A stretch of DNA of 64,000 bases. Origin: Desulfocorpusculum sp964414345 (GTDB lineage Bacteria > Desulfobacterota > Desulfocorpusculales > Desulfocorpusculum). The notes beneath the pieces were generated by a model. The model worked only from the letters and a program-made list of their open reading frames with translations, did not search any database and was not told the DNA's origin. This document shows positions 32,741 to 41,695 of the stretch, in pieces; position 1 is the stretch's first letter, and each line of letters begins with the position of its first letter. Position numbers and translations under genes: made by a program. The stretch lies in the NCBI GenBank assembly GCA_964414345.1, contig CAYPWF010000007.1:1-64000 (forward strand), read 5' to 3'.

Positions 32741-34528
32741 TTGAAGACCTATCGTATGAACCTGATGCTCTGCGGTGGAACCGGCTGCATAGCCAGCGGC
32801 TCCCCCAAGGTGAAGCAGGCCATCGAAGAGGAGTTGGTCAAAAGAGGCCTGGCCGATGAGGTGCAGGTGGTCATGACGGGCTGTAACGGCTTCTGCGCCA
32901 TGGGGCCCATCATGACGGTTTTCCCGGACGGGATCTTCTACAACAAGCTCAAGCCGGAACACGCCCCCCGCCTTGTGGAGGAACATGTTCTAAAAGGAAG
33001 GCCCGTCAAGGAGCTGCTTTTCGAGGAGCCTGTGGAGAAGGAGAAAATCCCCCTCCTCAAGGACATAGGCTTTTTTGGGCAACAGCGGCTCATAGCCTTG
33101 CGCAACAGGGGCCTCATAGATGCCGAACGCATAGAGGAGTACATAGCCAGGGACGGTTATCAGGCCTTGGCAAAGGTGCTGACCTCCATGAGCCCGGAAG
33201 AGGTGATAGAGGAGATAAAAAGCTCGGGGCTCAGGGGCCGAGGTGGGGCAGGGTTTCCCACAGGGCTCAAGTGGGAAGAGTGCCGCAAGTATGACCGCTT
33301 CCCCAAGTACACCATCTGCAACGGGGATGAGGGGGATCCCGGGGCTTTCATGGATCGCTCCATCATGGAGGGGGATCCACACTCGGTCTTGGAAGGCATG
33401 GCCATATCGGCCTACGCCATAGGTGCAGAGAAAGGGTATATCTACGTGAGGGCGGAGTATCCCCTGGCCATCAAGAGGCTCCAGATAGCCATAGAACAGG
33501 CCAGGGACTCAGGTCTTTTGGGCCAGAACATTCTGGATACAGGCTTCAACTTTGATATAGAGATCTACCCTGGGGCCGGGGCCTTTGTCTGCGGGGAGTC
33601 AACAGCCCTCATGTACTCCCTGGAAGGCAAACGTGGAATGCCGCGCATCAAGCCTCCCCGCTCAGCCGAGTCAGGGCTCTGGGGGCAGCCCACAAACCTC
33701 AACAATGTGGAGACCTATGCCAATGTCCCGCCCATAATCCTAAACGGAGGGGCCTGGTTCGCCAGCATAGGCACAGAGGGTAGCAAGGGCACCAAGGTCT
33801 TTGCCATGACCGGGGCCATAAACAACGTGGGGCTGGTGGAGGTGCCCATGGGCACAACCCTTCGCTCCCTGGTCTTCGACATAGGGGGCGGGATTCCCAA
33901 GAAACGCCAGTTCAAGGCAGCCCAGATGGGCGGGCCCTCGGGAGGATGTGTGCCTGCGAGCCTCCTGGACGTGGAAATAGACTACGACTCCCTCACCGAG
34001 ATCGGGGCCATGATGGGCTCGGGCGGGGTTGTGGTCATGGACGAGAGAACCTGCATGGTGGATACCGCCCGGTTCTTTACAGCCTTTTCTGTGGATGAGT
34101 CCTGCGGCAAGTGCATCCCGTGCCGCGAGGGGCTCAAGGTCATGTACGACAAGATGACCGACATCGTCGAGGGAAGGGGAAAGGAAGGGGATGTGGAGCA
34201 GCTGGAAAAGCTGGGAAGGCTCATCAAGTCCACCTCCCACTGCGGCTTGGGGCAGTCGGCTCCCAACCCTATTCTTTCCACAATAAGGCATTTCAGGGAT
34301 GAGTATGACGCCCATGTGAGAGAAAAGAAGTGCCCTGCTAAGGTTTGTGTGGAGCTTTTGCTTTTCCAAGTCAATCCGGAGAAATGTAAGATGTGCGGTA
34401 TCTGCTTCAGGAACTGCCCTGTGCAGGCCATTGAGTGGGAGAAGAAGCAGGTGGCCCGCATAAACAAAGAGAAGTGCACCAGGTGTAAGACCTGTATCGC
34501 CAACTGCAGGTTCGACGCGATAGATTGA
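32741..34528 (+). CDS. nuoF: NADH-quinone oxidoreductase subunit F (HydB/HndC-like, with extra Fe-S domains)
   Basis: A 595-residue flavoprotein, much longer than E. coli NuoF (about 445). Residues 1-110 are a thioredoxin-fold [2Fe-2S] domain (CGGTGC and CNGFC). The core binds FMN and NADH (GLRGRGGAGFPTGLKW, CNGDEGDPGAFMDRS) and carries cluster N3 (SCGKCIPCREG and HCGLG). The C terminus adds two [4Fe-4S] motifs (CKMCGICFRNCP and CTRCKTCIANC). This layout is that of HydB/HndC of electron-bifurcating hydrogenases. The start is TTG at 32741, 9 nt after GGGGAGG; an ATG at 32756 is the alternative. Confidence 0.95.
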   Translation: MKTYRMNLMLCGGTGCIASGSPKVKQAIEEELVKRGLADEVQVVMTGCNGFCAMGPIMTVFPDGIFYNKLKPEHAPRLVEEHVLKGRPVKELLFEEPVEKEKIPLLKDIGFFGQQRLIALRNRGLIDAERIEEYIARDGYQALAKVLTSMSPEEVIEEIKSSGLRGRGGAGFPTGLKWEECRKYDRFPKYTICNGDEGDPGAFMDRSIMEGDPHSVLEGMAISAYAIGAEKGYIYVRAEYPLAIKRLQIAIEQARDSGLLGQNILDTGFNFDIEIYPGAGAFVCGESTALMYSLEGKRGMPRIKPPRSAESGLWGQPTNLNNVETYANVPPIILNGGAWFASIGTEGSKGTKVFAMTGAINNVGLVEVPMGTTLRSLVFDIGGGIPKKRQFKAAQMGGPSGGCVPASLLDVEIDYDSLTEIGAMMGSGGVVVMDERTCMVDTARFFTAFSVDESCGKCIPCREGLKVMYDKMTDIVEGRGKEGDVEQLEKLGRLIKSTSHCGLGQSAPNPILSTIRHFRDEYDAHVREKKCPAKVCVELLLFQVNPEKCKMCGICFRNCPVQAIEWEKKQVARINKEKCTRCKTCIANCRFDAID

Positions 34529-34583
34529 GGAGCCGGCAGGTGAGGCGCCAATTGAACCAGATCGGATCAGGAAACGGGGACCC

Positions 34584-37232
34584 ATGATCACGCTGACCAT
34601 CGATGGGATCGAGGTGACGGTGGAGAGGGGAGCCTCCATCTTGGAGGCTGCTGAGAAGGCCGGGGTACGCATCCCCACTCTATGCCACGACAAGAGGCTC
34701 ATTCCCTTCGGGGCCTGCCGAATGTGCGTGGTGGAACTCAAAGGGCGAAGAGGACTGGTACCCGCCTGTTTTAACCCGGCCCGCAACGGCATGGAGGTCC
34801 TAACCCAGACCCCGGCTGTAATAGAGGCCAGGCGACTGCAGCTGCAGCTTCTTCTTCGCCAGCACCCTCTGGATTGCCCTGTGTGCGAGGCAGGAGGTGC
34901 CTGCCAGCTCCAGAACCTGGTCTTTGAGTATGATGTGGACAAGCTTCCTTTCCCCAGGCAGGAGCCCAAAGGGAGCGTTGATTTGGCCTCTCATCTGATC
35001 AAGCGGGATATGACCAGGTGTGTGCTTTGTGGTTGCTGCGTTAGGATCTGCAATGAGGTGCAGGGGGTTAATGAGATAAGCTTCGTTAACCGGGGCATCC
35101 GCACCGAGATAAGCACGGATTTCGGCCGCCCCCTGGATTGTGAGTTCTGTGGGCAGTGCGTCTCGGCCTGTCCGGTGGGGGCCATGGTGCCCAAGCACCT
35201 GGGTCCCATAGCCAGGCCCTGGGAAGTGCACAAGACTAGGACCACTTGCGGGTTCTGCGGCCTGGGCTGCGCCATAGTGGTTGAGACCAAAGAAGGGAAG
35301 GTGGCCAGGGTCTCATCACAATACGAGCTGGGCACCAACGAGGGGAACCTGTGCGTGAAGGGCCGCTTCGGCTGGCCCTTGGTGCAAAGTGAGAAGAGGC
35401 TCACAAAGCCCCTGCTCAAACAGGGGGACGGGTTCGTGGAGGTTTCCTGGGAAAAGGCTCTTGAGCAGGTGGCCTCCCGCTGGAGCGATATCAAGAGGCA
35501 GAGGGGGGGAGAGGCCCTGGCGGTGCTGGGATCTTCCAGACTCACCAACGAGGAGGCTTACCTTCTCCAGCGGCTGGCCCGGGGGAGCTTGGGGACACCC
35601 CATCTGGACCATGGGGCCGGAATGAGCTACAGGGGACTCCTGGAGGGAGTGAAGCCGCTGCTGGGTTATGCGGCTGCCACGAACCCCGTCCGGGATATAC
35701 GCGAGGCGGACGTGATTCTTGCGGTGGGAGGCAACTTCAAGGAAACCCACCCAGTGGCCAAAAACCAGGTGATCCTGGCTGCAGGGCGAAGAAAATCCAA
35801 GGTCTTCGTGGTGGATCACGTGCACACCTCCCTTTGCGACATCATGGGGGCTCAGGCTGTGTACGTTAAGCCCGGCACAGAGGGGCTTTTCCTAAGGGGT
35901 ATGATCAAAGCGATTCTGGATGAGGGGATTTGGGATAGGGGGTTTGTGGAGACCCGCACCGAGGGCTTGGAGGGTTTGAAAGAGGCCCTCTCGGGTCTTG
36001 ATTTGGCCGCTGTAGCCGAATTCACAGGAGCCACAACAGATGAGATCAAGCAGGTGGCTACTGCCTTTTCCCAGGCTTCCACAGCCTGCGTGATTGGTTC
36101 TTTGGAGACTCTGGGAGTTGGGGATTCAGCGGACGTGTCCGCTGCCGCTGCATGTCTGTGCGTTCTTACAGGAAAGCTGGGCAGGAGAGGCTGCGGGCTG
36201 CACTTTTACGCAGAGAAGGCCAACAGCCAAGGGGCCCTGGATATGGGTTTGGTGCCAGGACTTTTGCCCGGCTACAGGAATGCTGAAGACTCCCAGGCAA
36301 GGCAAGCCTTGCAGGAGATCTGGCAGCTTCCGCTTCCAGGGGGAGCGGGCCTGGGGGCCAAGGGGATCCTGGAGGGATGCCTGAACGGGAAGATCAAGTC
36401 CCTTTATCTGGTGGCCGAAAACCCTGTGGGCACATACCCGGACCGGGAATATGTGAAAAAGGCCCTTGAAGCTGCCGAGTTTCTGGTGGTCCAGGATGTT
36501 TTCATGAGCGATTCGGCCAGACTGGCCCATGTGGTGCTTCCGGCAGCCCTTTTCATGGAAAAGCAGGGTTCCTTCACCAGTGTGGACAGACGCATCCAGA
36601 GGCTGGAGCCGGCGGTGAAGCCCCCTGGGGAGTCCAAGCCTGATTTTTGGATCTTCTGCGAGTTGGCCAAGCGCATGTCCACTCCCTTCCCCTTTGATTC
36701 CCCAGGGGCGCTCTGGCAGGAAATGGGTAAGGTGGTCCAGATGTACGGGGGTGCCAATCTGGAGTCTATCCCAGAAGAGGGGCTGGCCTGGCCGGTGGTG
36801 GGAGACGGGGAGAAGCTCTCCACTGCCATCCTTTACCAAGAGGAATTTCCCTCAGGAAAAGCAAGACTTGAGCTGCCGGCCTGGAGAGCCCCAGGGGAAA
36901 GAGGGGACCCAAAGCTGCACCCCTTCATTTTGCACCCCCAAAGCCGCTGGTTCCATTCAGGCAGCTTTAGCACCTGGAGTCCCAGCCTAATGGAGCTTTG
37001 CCCAGAGCCTGATGCTTTGCTTCACGTGGAAGATGCCAGGGAAGCAGGGCTTAAGGAGGGGGATCTGGCCAAGGTTACATCCCCCAAGGGGGAAATCCTG
37101 GCCCGGGTTAAGGTGCGCTACAGGGGGCCGCGCAAGGTTGTTCAGGTGGCCCACCACTTCCAGGAACAGCCTTTGAACCGAATTTTGGAATGGAGCGGAG
37201 AAATTCTGAGGGTTCAACTGGAGAAGGCTTAA
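34584..37232 (+). CDS. nuoG: NADH-quinone oxidoreductase subunit G
   Basis: An 882-residue subunit. The N-terminal [2Fe-2S] domain has C34, then CRMC and the Cys of VPACF. A His-Cys3 [4Fe-4S] motif follows (HPLDCPVCEAGGACQ), then two [4Fe-4S] sets (CVLCGCCVRIC and CEFCGQCVSAC) and a further cluster motif CGFCGLGC...GNLC. The rest is a molybdopterin-oxidoreductase-like domain. At the position of the Mo-ligand Cys/Sec of formate dehydrogenases it reads HGAGMSYRG, with no Cys, so it is structural, as in other complex I enzymes. It starts 55 nt after nuoF. Confidence 0.94.
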   Translation: MITLTIDGIEVTVERGASILEAAEKAGVRIPTLCHDKRLIPFGACRMCVVELKGRRGLVPACFNPARNGMEVLTQTPAVIEARRLQLQLLLRQHPLDCPVCEAGGACQLQNLVFEYDVDKLPFPRQEPKGSVDLASHLIKRDMTRCVLCGCCVRICNEVQGVNEISFVNRGIRTEISTDFGRPLDCEFCGQCVSACPVGAMVPKHLGPIARPWEVHKTRTTCGFCGLGCAIVVETKEGKVARVSSQYELGTNEGNLCVKGRFGWPLVQSEKRLTKPLLKQGDGFVEVSWEKALEQVASRWSDIKRQRGGEALAVLGSSRLTNEEAYLLQRLARGSLGTPHLDHGAGMSYRGLLEGVKPLLGYAAATNPVRDIREADVILAVGGNFKETHPVAKNQVILAAGRRKSKVFVVDHVHTSLCDIMGAQAVYVKPGTEGLFLRGMIKAILDEGIWDRGFVETRTEGLEGLKEALSGLDLAAVAEFTGATTDEIKQVATAFSQASTACVIGSLETLGVGDSADVSAAAACLCVLTGKLGRRGCGLHFYAEKANSQGALDMGLVPGLLPGYRNAEDSQARQALQEIWQLPLPGGAGLGAKGILEGCLNGKIKSLYLVAENPVGTYPDREYVKKALEAAEFLVVQDVFMSDSARLAHVVLPAALFMEKQGSFTSVDRRIQRLEPAVKPPGESKPDFWIFCELAKRMSTPFPFDSPGALWQEMGKVVQMYGGANLESIPEEGLAWPVVGDGEKLSTAILYQEEFPSGKARLELPAWRAPGERGDPKLHPFILHPQSRWFHSGSFSTWSPSLMELCPEPDALLHVEDAREAGLKEGDLAKVTSPKGEILARVKVRYRGPRKVVQVAHHFQEQPLNRILEWSGEILRVQLEKA

Positions 37233-37291
37233 AGGGAAAAAGCCTTTGAGGGGAACCCACTGGGGCGGATTTCAGGCGAGAGAGGGATGAG

Positions 37292-38326
37292 ATGGTGAGC
37301 TTGGGAGCCTTGGTTTTGCTGCTGGTCAAGATCCTGCTGGCCCTTGGGGTCATAATGACGGCCATTGCGTACATGACGCTCATGGAACGCAAGGTGCTGG
37401 CCTTCCTGCAGGTGCGACTCGGTCCCAACAGGGTGGGTCCATGGGGCTTGCTGCAGCCTCTGGCAGACGGGATAAAGCTCCTGTTCAAGGAGGAGATCAC
37501 CGTGGCCGGGGCGGATCGGTTCCTTTACCTTTTGGCCCCGGGAATAGTCATGGTGTGTGCCTTGATGCCTTTTGCAGTCGTGCCCTTTGGGAAAGGAATT
37601 CTGGGAGAGAGCCTGTTCGGAATCCCCTTGGATCAATTTGATCTGGGGAAAGGCATCCTGGCGGACATAGACACTGGGATTCTCTTCATATTCGCCATCT
37701 CCTCCTTGTCTGTGTACGGGGTCGTCCTGGGGGGCTGGTCCTCCAACAACAAGTACTCGCTTCTGGGAGCCACGCGCGCCTCGGCCCAAATGATAAGCTA
37801 CGAGCTGGCCTTGGGCCTGAGCGTGGTGGGGGTTTTGCTCTTAAGCGGGAGTCTGAGCCTGGTCAAGATAGTGGAGGACCAGGATTGGGTCCTCAAGTGG
37901 AACTGCTTCAGACAACCCCTGGGGTTCCTTATCTTTCTCATAGCGGGTTCGGCCGAGATATGCCGAACACCCTTTGATTTCATAGAGTGTGAGAACGAGC
38001 TGGTGGCCGGTTACCAGACAGAATACAGCTCCATGAAATTCGGGCTCTTTTACCTGGCGGAGTACGGGCATCTCATCCTGTTGAGTTCCCTGGTAACAAC
38101 CCTTTTCCTGGGTGGCTGGCAAGGGCCGGTACTGCCTCCTTTTGTTTGGTTCACGGGCAAGGTGTTCCTGATGCTCTTTTTCTTCGTGTGGGTCAGGGGT
38201 ACGTATCCAAGGTTGCGCTACGACAAGCTCATGAGATTGGGTTGGAAGGTGCTTTTGCCGGCGGCTTTGGTGAATGTGGTGTTGACCGCCGTTATCTACA
38301 GCCTGTACCTGGGCGGGAAGGCTTAA
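37292..38326 (+). CDS. nuoH: NADH-quinone oxidoreductase subunit H
   Basis: A 344-residue membrane subunit with about eight helices that forms the quinone tunnel. Family blocks are YMTLMERKVLAFLQVRLGPN (near residue 28), GLLQPLADGIKLLFKEE, the ISSLSVYGVVLGGWSSN loop and FDFIECENELVAGYQTEY. The ATG at 37292 is preceded by GAGAGGGA. It is 59 nt from nuoG and followed 34 nt later by nuoI. Confidence 0.97.
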   Translation: MVSLGALVLLLVKILLALGVIMTAIAYMTLMERKVLAFLQVRLGPNRVGPWGLLQPLADGIKLLFKEEITVAGADRFLYLLAPGIVMVCALMPFAVVPFGKGILGESLFGIPLDQFDLGKGILADIDTGILFIFAISSLSVYGVVLGGWSSNNKYSLLGATRASAQMISYELALGLSVVGVLLLSGSLSLVKIVEDQDWVLKWNCFRQPLGFLIFLIAGSAEICRTPFDFIECENELVAGYQTEYSSMKFGLFYLAEYGHLILLSSLVTTLFLGGWQGPVLPPFVWFTGKVFLMLFFFVWVRGTYPRLRYDKLMRLGWKVLLPAALVNVVLTAVIYSLYLGGKA

Positions 38327-38360
38327 GATACTCCCCAAGGGAGGGTAAGGGAGACTTAGG

Positions 38361-38765
38361 ATGATCAGGCCACTCATCAAAGGACTTGAGCTTACTTTGA
38401 AATACTTTTTCTCTCCGGCCGTGACCGTGGAGTACCCGGAGGAGAGATGGGAACCTTATCCCAGGTATCGGGCGCGCCACATCATGTACCAAAGAGAGGA
38501 CGGCCGTCCCAAGTGCGTGGTTTGCATGTTGTGCGCTACCGTATGCCCGGCCAAGTGCATTCGTATAGTAGGGATCCAAGATGAGAAGGGGGATCAATAC
38601 CCCGAGAAGTACGAAATAGACCTGGGGCGCTGCATATTCTGCGGTTTCTGCGTGGAGGCCTGCCCGGTCAATGCCATTGCCATGACCACTCATTACGAAT
38701 TGGATGCTGAGAGCCGCCAGGATCTGATCTTGGACCTGGAGAAGATCATGAGGCCGCCCAAGTGA
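38361..38765 (+). CDS. nuoI: NADH-quinone oxidoreductase subunit I
   Basis: A 134-residue ferredoxin-like subunit binding clusters N6a and N6b. The two motifs are CVVCMLCATVCPAKC and CIFCGFCVEACPVNA. The N terminus has an amphipathic docking helix (LIKGLELTLKYFF) and the block YPEERWEPYPRYRARH. It connects NuoG with NuoB in the peripheral arm. Confidence 0.97.
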   Translation: MIRPLIKGLELTLKYFFSPAVTVEYPEERWEPYPRYRARHIMYQREDGRPKCVVCMLCATVCPAKCIRIVGIQDEKGDQYPEKYEIDLGRCIFCGFCVEACPVNAIAMTTHYELDAESRQDLILDLEKIMRPPK

Positions 38766-38820
38766 TCGGGGATGCGGCCGTGCAAGCAACCTGATAGCGA
38801 ATCGGGGGGTGGGAGAGAAC

Positions 38821-39333
38821 ATGGAAGCCCTGTTCTTCTATCTTTTCGGCGGACTGGCACTTATCTGCTCTGTGCTGGTGGTGTTTTTGAAAAAGCCGGT
38901 GCACAACGCAGTGGCCCTAATTTTCACCTTCTTCTGCCTGGCAGGACTGTATCTGATACTGGGGGCTGAGTTCGTAGCCATCATTCAGGTGCTTGTTTAC
39001 GCTGGGGCCATCATGGTGCTCTTTTTGTTCGTGATCATGCTCCTGAACCTGGAGGAGGAAGAAGCCATAGAGGGTAGAGGCAACAGATTCCGCAGGTGGC
39101 TGGGGGGATTTGCAGCGGTGTTGGTGTTCTTGCTTCTGGCGCCTGTTTGGCTTCTTCAGACCCTTCCTGTGGTGAAGGGAACCTTCCCTCCCGAGAAGGT
39201 GCAGGAGCTGGGCAACACCGTTTGGGTGGCAAGGCTTCTTTTCACGGATTATCTTCTGCCCTTTGAAGTGGCATCAATTTTGTTGCTGGCGGCCATTGTG
39301 GGGGCTGTTTTCTTTGCCATGAAACGCATGTAA
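38821..39333 (+). CDS. nuoJ: NADH-quinone oxidoreductase subunit J
   Basis: A 170-residue membrane subunit with five helices. NAVALIFTFFCLAGLYLILG and VLVYAGAIMVLFLFVIMLLN (helix 3 with the pi-bulge region) are typical. The ATG at 38821 is chosen, with GGGGGTGGGAGAG upstream; a GTG at 38809 lies inside that ribosome site. Confidence 0.96.
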   Translation: MEALFFYLFGGLALICSVLVVFLKKPVHNAVALIFTFFCLAGLYLILGAEFVAIIQVLVYAGAIMVLFLFVIMLLNLEEEEAIEGRGNRFRRWLGGFAAVLVFLLLAPVWLLQTLPVVKGTFPPEKVQELGNTVWVARLLFTDYLLPFEVASILLLAAIVGAVFFAMKRM

Positions 39334-39362
39334 GGTGCAGGCGGGGTTGCAGGGAGGTGTGA

Positions 39363-39665
39363 ATGCTTGGTCTTTCCCATTATATGGTTCTTGCAGCGGC
39401 CCTTTTCACCATAGGTGCCATCGGGGTGTTTGTGAGGCGAAACGCCATAGTAATTTTTATGTGCATAGAGCTCATGCTCAATGCAGTGAACCTGACCTTC
39501 ATAGCCGTATCGCGTTACCTGCAGGCTCTGGACGGGCAGGTGTTCGTCTTCTTTGTAATGACCGTGGCCGCAGCCGAGGTGGCAGTGGGGCTGGCCATAA
39601 TAGTGGTGATTTTCAGGAACAGGCAGACCGTGCGGGTGGACGAGATCAATCTTTTGAAAGGCTAG
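39363..39665 (+). CDS. nuoK: NADH-quinone oxidoreductase subunit K
   Basis: A 100-residue, three-helix, MrpC-like subunit. Conserved glutamates lie within the membrane at FMCIELMLNAVNL (helix 2) and AAAEVAVGLAII (helix 3) and take part in proton translocation. GGGAGGTGTG precedes the ATG. Confidence 0.97.
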   Translation: MLGLSHYMVLAAALFTIGAIGVFVRRNAIVIFMCIELMLNAVNLTFIAVSRYLQALDGQVFVFFVMTVAAAEVAVGLAIIVVIFRNRQTVRVDEINLLKG

Positions 39666-39741
39666 ACGGGGATGCGAACAGGCTGTCTGGGGAGAAAGTT
39701 GGAGCAATAGGGTTTCAGCGGAGCAAGGAGGGGCGTCTTCC

Positions 39742-41664
39742 ATGATCGAGTATGTTTGGCTAATTCCCTTGTGCCCGCTTGTGGGATTTTTCATCCACGG
39801 GCTCTTGGGAAGATTCACCCGGACGAGTATCACCGGGCCCATAGCCTCAGGGGCCATAGGGGTCTCCTTCATAGTGGCCTTTCTGGTGTTCCTGGAGCTT
39901 CTGAAGCTGCCTCAGGAGCAGCGCTCGGTAAGCGTGAATGTGTTCACCTGGATGCTCTCGGGAAGTTTACAGGTGCCCGTGGGGTTCCTGGTGGACCCCC
40001 TCTCCTCGGTGATGATGATGGTGGTCTCCGGGGTGGGCTGCATCATCCACGTTTACTCCATAGGTTACATGCACGGGGAGGTGGGGTACAAACGCTACTT
40101 CACCTATTTGAATCTCTTCGTGTTCGCCATGCTGACACTGGTCAGCGCCAACAACTTTCTTCTCATGTTCGTTGGTTGGGAGGGTGTGGGCCTTTGTTCC
40201 TACCTGCTCATCGGCTACTACTATGAGAAGAAGTCAGCTGCAGATGCCGGCAAAAAGGCTTTTGTGGTGAACCGTGTGGGAGACTTTGGTTTCATCCTGG
40301 GTATGCTTTTGATCTTCAGCGCTTTTGGGACTTTGGATTATCAGGAGGTGTTCAAGAGGGCCCCTGCGGAACTGGCAATGGGGGGCGGCCTGGTGACGGC
40401 CATAACCCTGTTGCTTTTTGTAGGAGCCACTGGCAAGAGCGCCCAGCTTCCCCTCTACACATGGCTGCCCGACGCCATGGAGGGCCCCACCCCGGTTAGC
40501 GCCTTGATCCATGCTGCCACAATGGTCACCGCAGGGGTGTACATGGTGGCCAGGTGCAACGTGCTCTATGCCATGGCCCCGGTGTCCATGACCGTGGTGG
40601 CCGTTGTGGGAGCCTTGACGGCCATCTTTGCAGCCTCCATCGGGATGACCCAGTTCGACATAAAGAGGGTGCTGGCCTACTCCACCATCAGCCAGCTGGG
40701 TTACATGTTCTTGGCTTGTGGAGTGGGGGCCTGGGCCGCAGGGATATTCCACCTCATGACCCATGCCTTTTTCAAGGCTCTGCTCTTCATGGGTGCAGGC
40801 AGCGTCATGCACGCCCTGGCAGGCGAGCTGGACATGAGAAAGATGGGTTCCCTGAGAAGATATATGCCCAGGACCTATGCCACTTATTTGATAGGCACCT
40901 TGGCCATTGCCGGGATCTTTCCTTTTGCCGGGTTTTTCAGCAAAGATGAGATCCTCTTTAAGGCCTACACCCAGGGGAACCTTTTCCTGTGGCTCATAGG
41001 GGTCACGGCGGCTTTTATGACCTCTTTCTATATGTTCCGAACAGTTTTTATGACCTTTCACGGCCAATCCCGCATGGATCCGCATGTGGAGCACCACGTG
41101 CACGAGTCCCCCCCGGTGATGACCGTGCCCCTGGTAATCCTGGCAGTGCTATCGGTGGTAGGCGGCTTCGTGGGCCTGCCCATAATCCAGGGGGGAAACT
41201 CCATAGGGGATTTCCTGGCTCCGGTCATGAAGGGGCAGGAGTTGCTGGCTGGCCATGCCCACGGGGAGCATCACTCTGTGGGTCTGGAGCTGGGGCTCAT
41301 GGCCATCTCCCTTCTCATTGCTCTGGGGGGCTGGTGGATGGCCAGAACCTTTTACGTTCAGCAGCCTGATCTGCCCAAGAAGGCGGCCGAGGGCCTGGGA
41401 GGCCTCTACAGGCTGGTGTTCAACAAGTACTGGGTGGACGAGCTTTACGACGCCATAGCAGTAAACCCCATAGTGAGGTTTTCGGTTTGGCTCTGGCAGG
41501 TATTCGACGACGGGATCATAGACTGGATAGCCAACGGCTTCGCCCTGGTAACTGGGCAGGCCGGGGCAATGTTGCGCAGGGTGCAGACAGGACTCGTGCA
41601 GAACTATGCCCTTTCAATACTGGTGGGCGTGCTTTTTGTTCTGGGTTACATGGTCTTGAGCTGA
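39742..41664 (+). CDS. nuoL: NADH-quinone oxidoreductase subunit L
   Basis: A 640-residue Mrp-type antiporter-like subunit at the distal end of the membrane arm. Proton-path residues are visible: the Glu of FVGWEGVGLCSYLLIG, the Lys in GATGKSAQLPLYTWLPDAM and HAATMVTAGVYMV. The C-terminal half contains a His-rich loop (VEHHVHE) and the long lateral helix region (ARTFYVQQPD), followed by a last transmembrane segment. AAGGAGGG is the ribosome site. Confidence 0.97.
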   Translation: MIEYVWLIPLCPLVGFFIHGLLGRFTRTSITGPIASGAIGVSFIVAFLVFLELLKLPQEQRSVSVNVFTWMLSGSLQVPVGFLVDPLSSVMMMVVSGVGCIIHVYSIGYMHGEVGYKRYFTYLNLFVFAMLTLVSANNFLLMFVGWEGVGLCSYLLIGYYYEKKSAADAGKKAFVVNRVGDFGFILGMLLIFSAFGTLDYQEVFKRAPAELAMGGGLVTAITLLLFVGATGKSAQLPLYTWLPDAMEGPTPVSALIHAATMVTAGVYMVARCNVLYAMAPVSMTVVAVVGALTAIFAASIGMTQFDIKRVLAYSTISQLGYMFLACGVGAWAAGIFHLMTHAFFKALLFMGAGSVMHALAGELDMRKMGSLRRYMPRTYATYLIGTLAIAGIFPFAGFFSKDEILFKAYTQGNLFLWLIGVTAAFMTSFYMFRTVFMTFHGQSRMDPHVEHHVHESPPVMTVPLVILAVLSVVGGFVGLPIIQGGNSIGDFLAPVMKGQELLAGHAHGEHHSVGLELGLMAISLLIALGGWWMARTFYVQQPDLPKKAAEGLGGLYRLVFNKYWVDELYDAIAVNPIVRFSVWLWQVFDDGIIDWIANGFALVTGQAGAMLRRVQTGLVQNYALSILVGVLFVLGYMVLS

Positions 41665-41695
41665 GCACTACTAGAGAAGCGGAGGAGCGGTTCTC

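Noticed and set aside
34584..37232. nuoG as a formate dehydrogenase or other molybdoenzyme
   Set aside because: The Mo-ligand Cys/Sec position is replaced (HGAGMSYRG), and the gene sits between nuoF and nuoH with standard NuoG N-terminal clusters.
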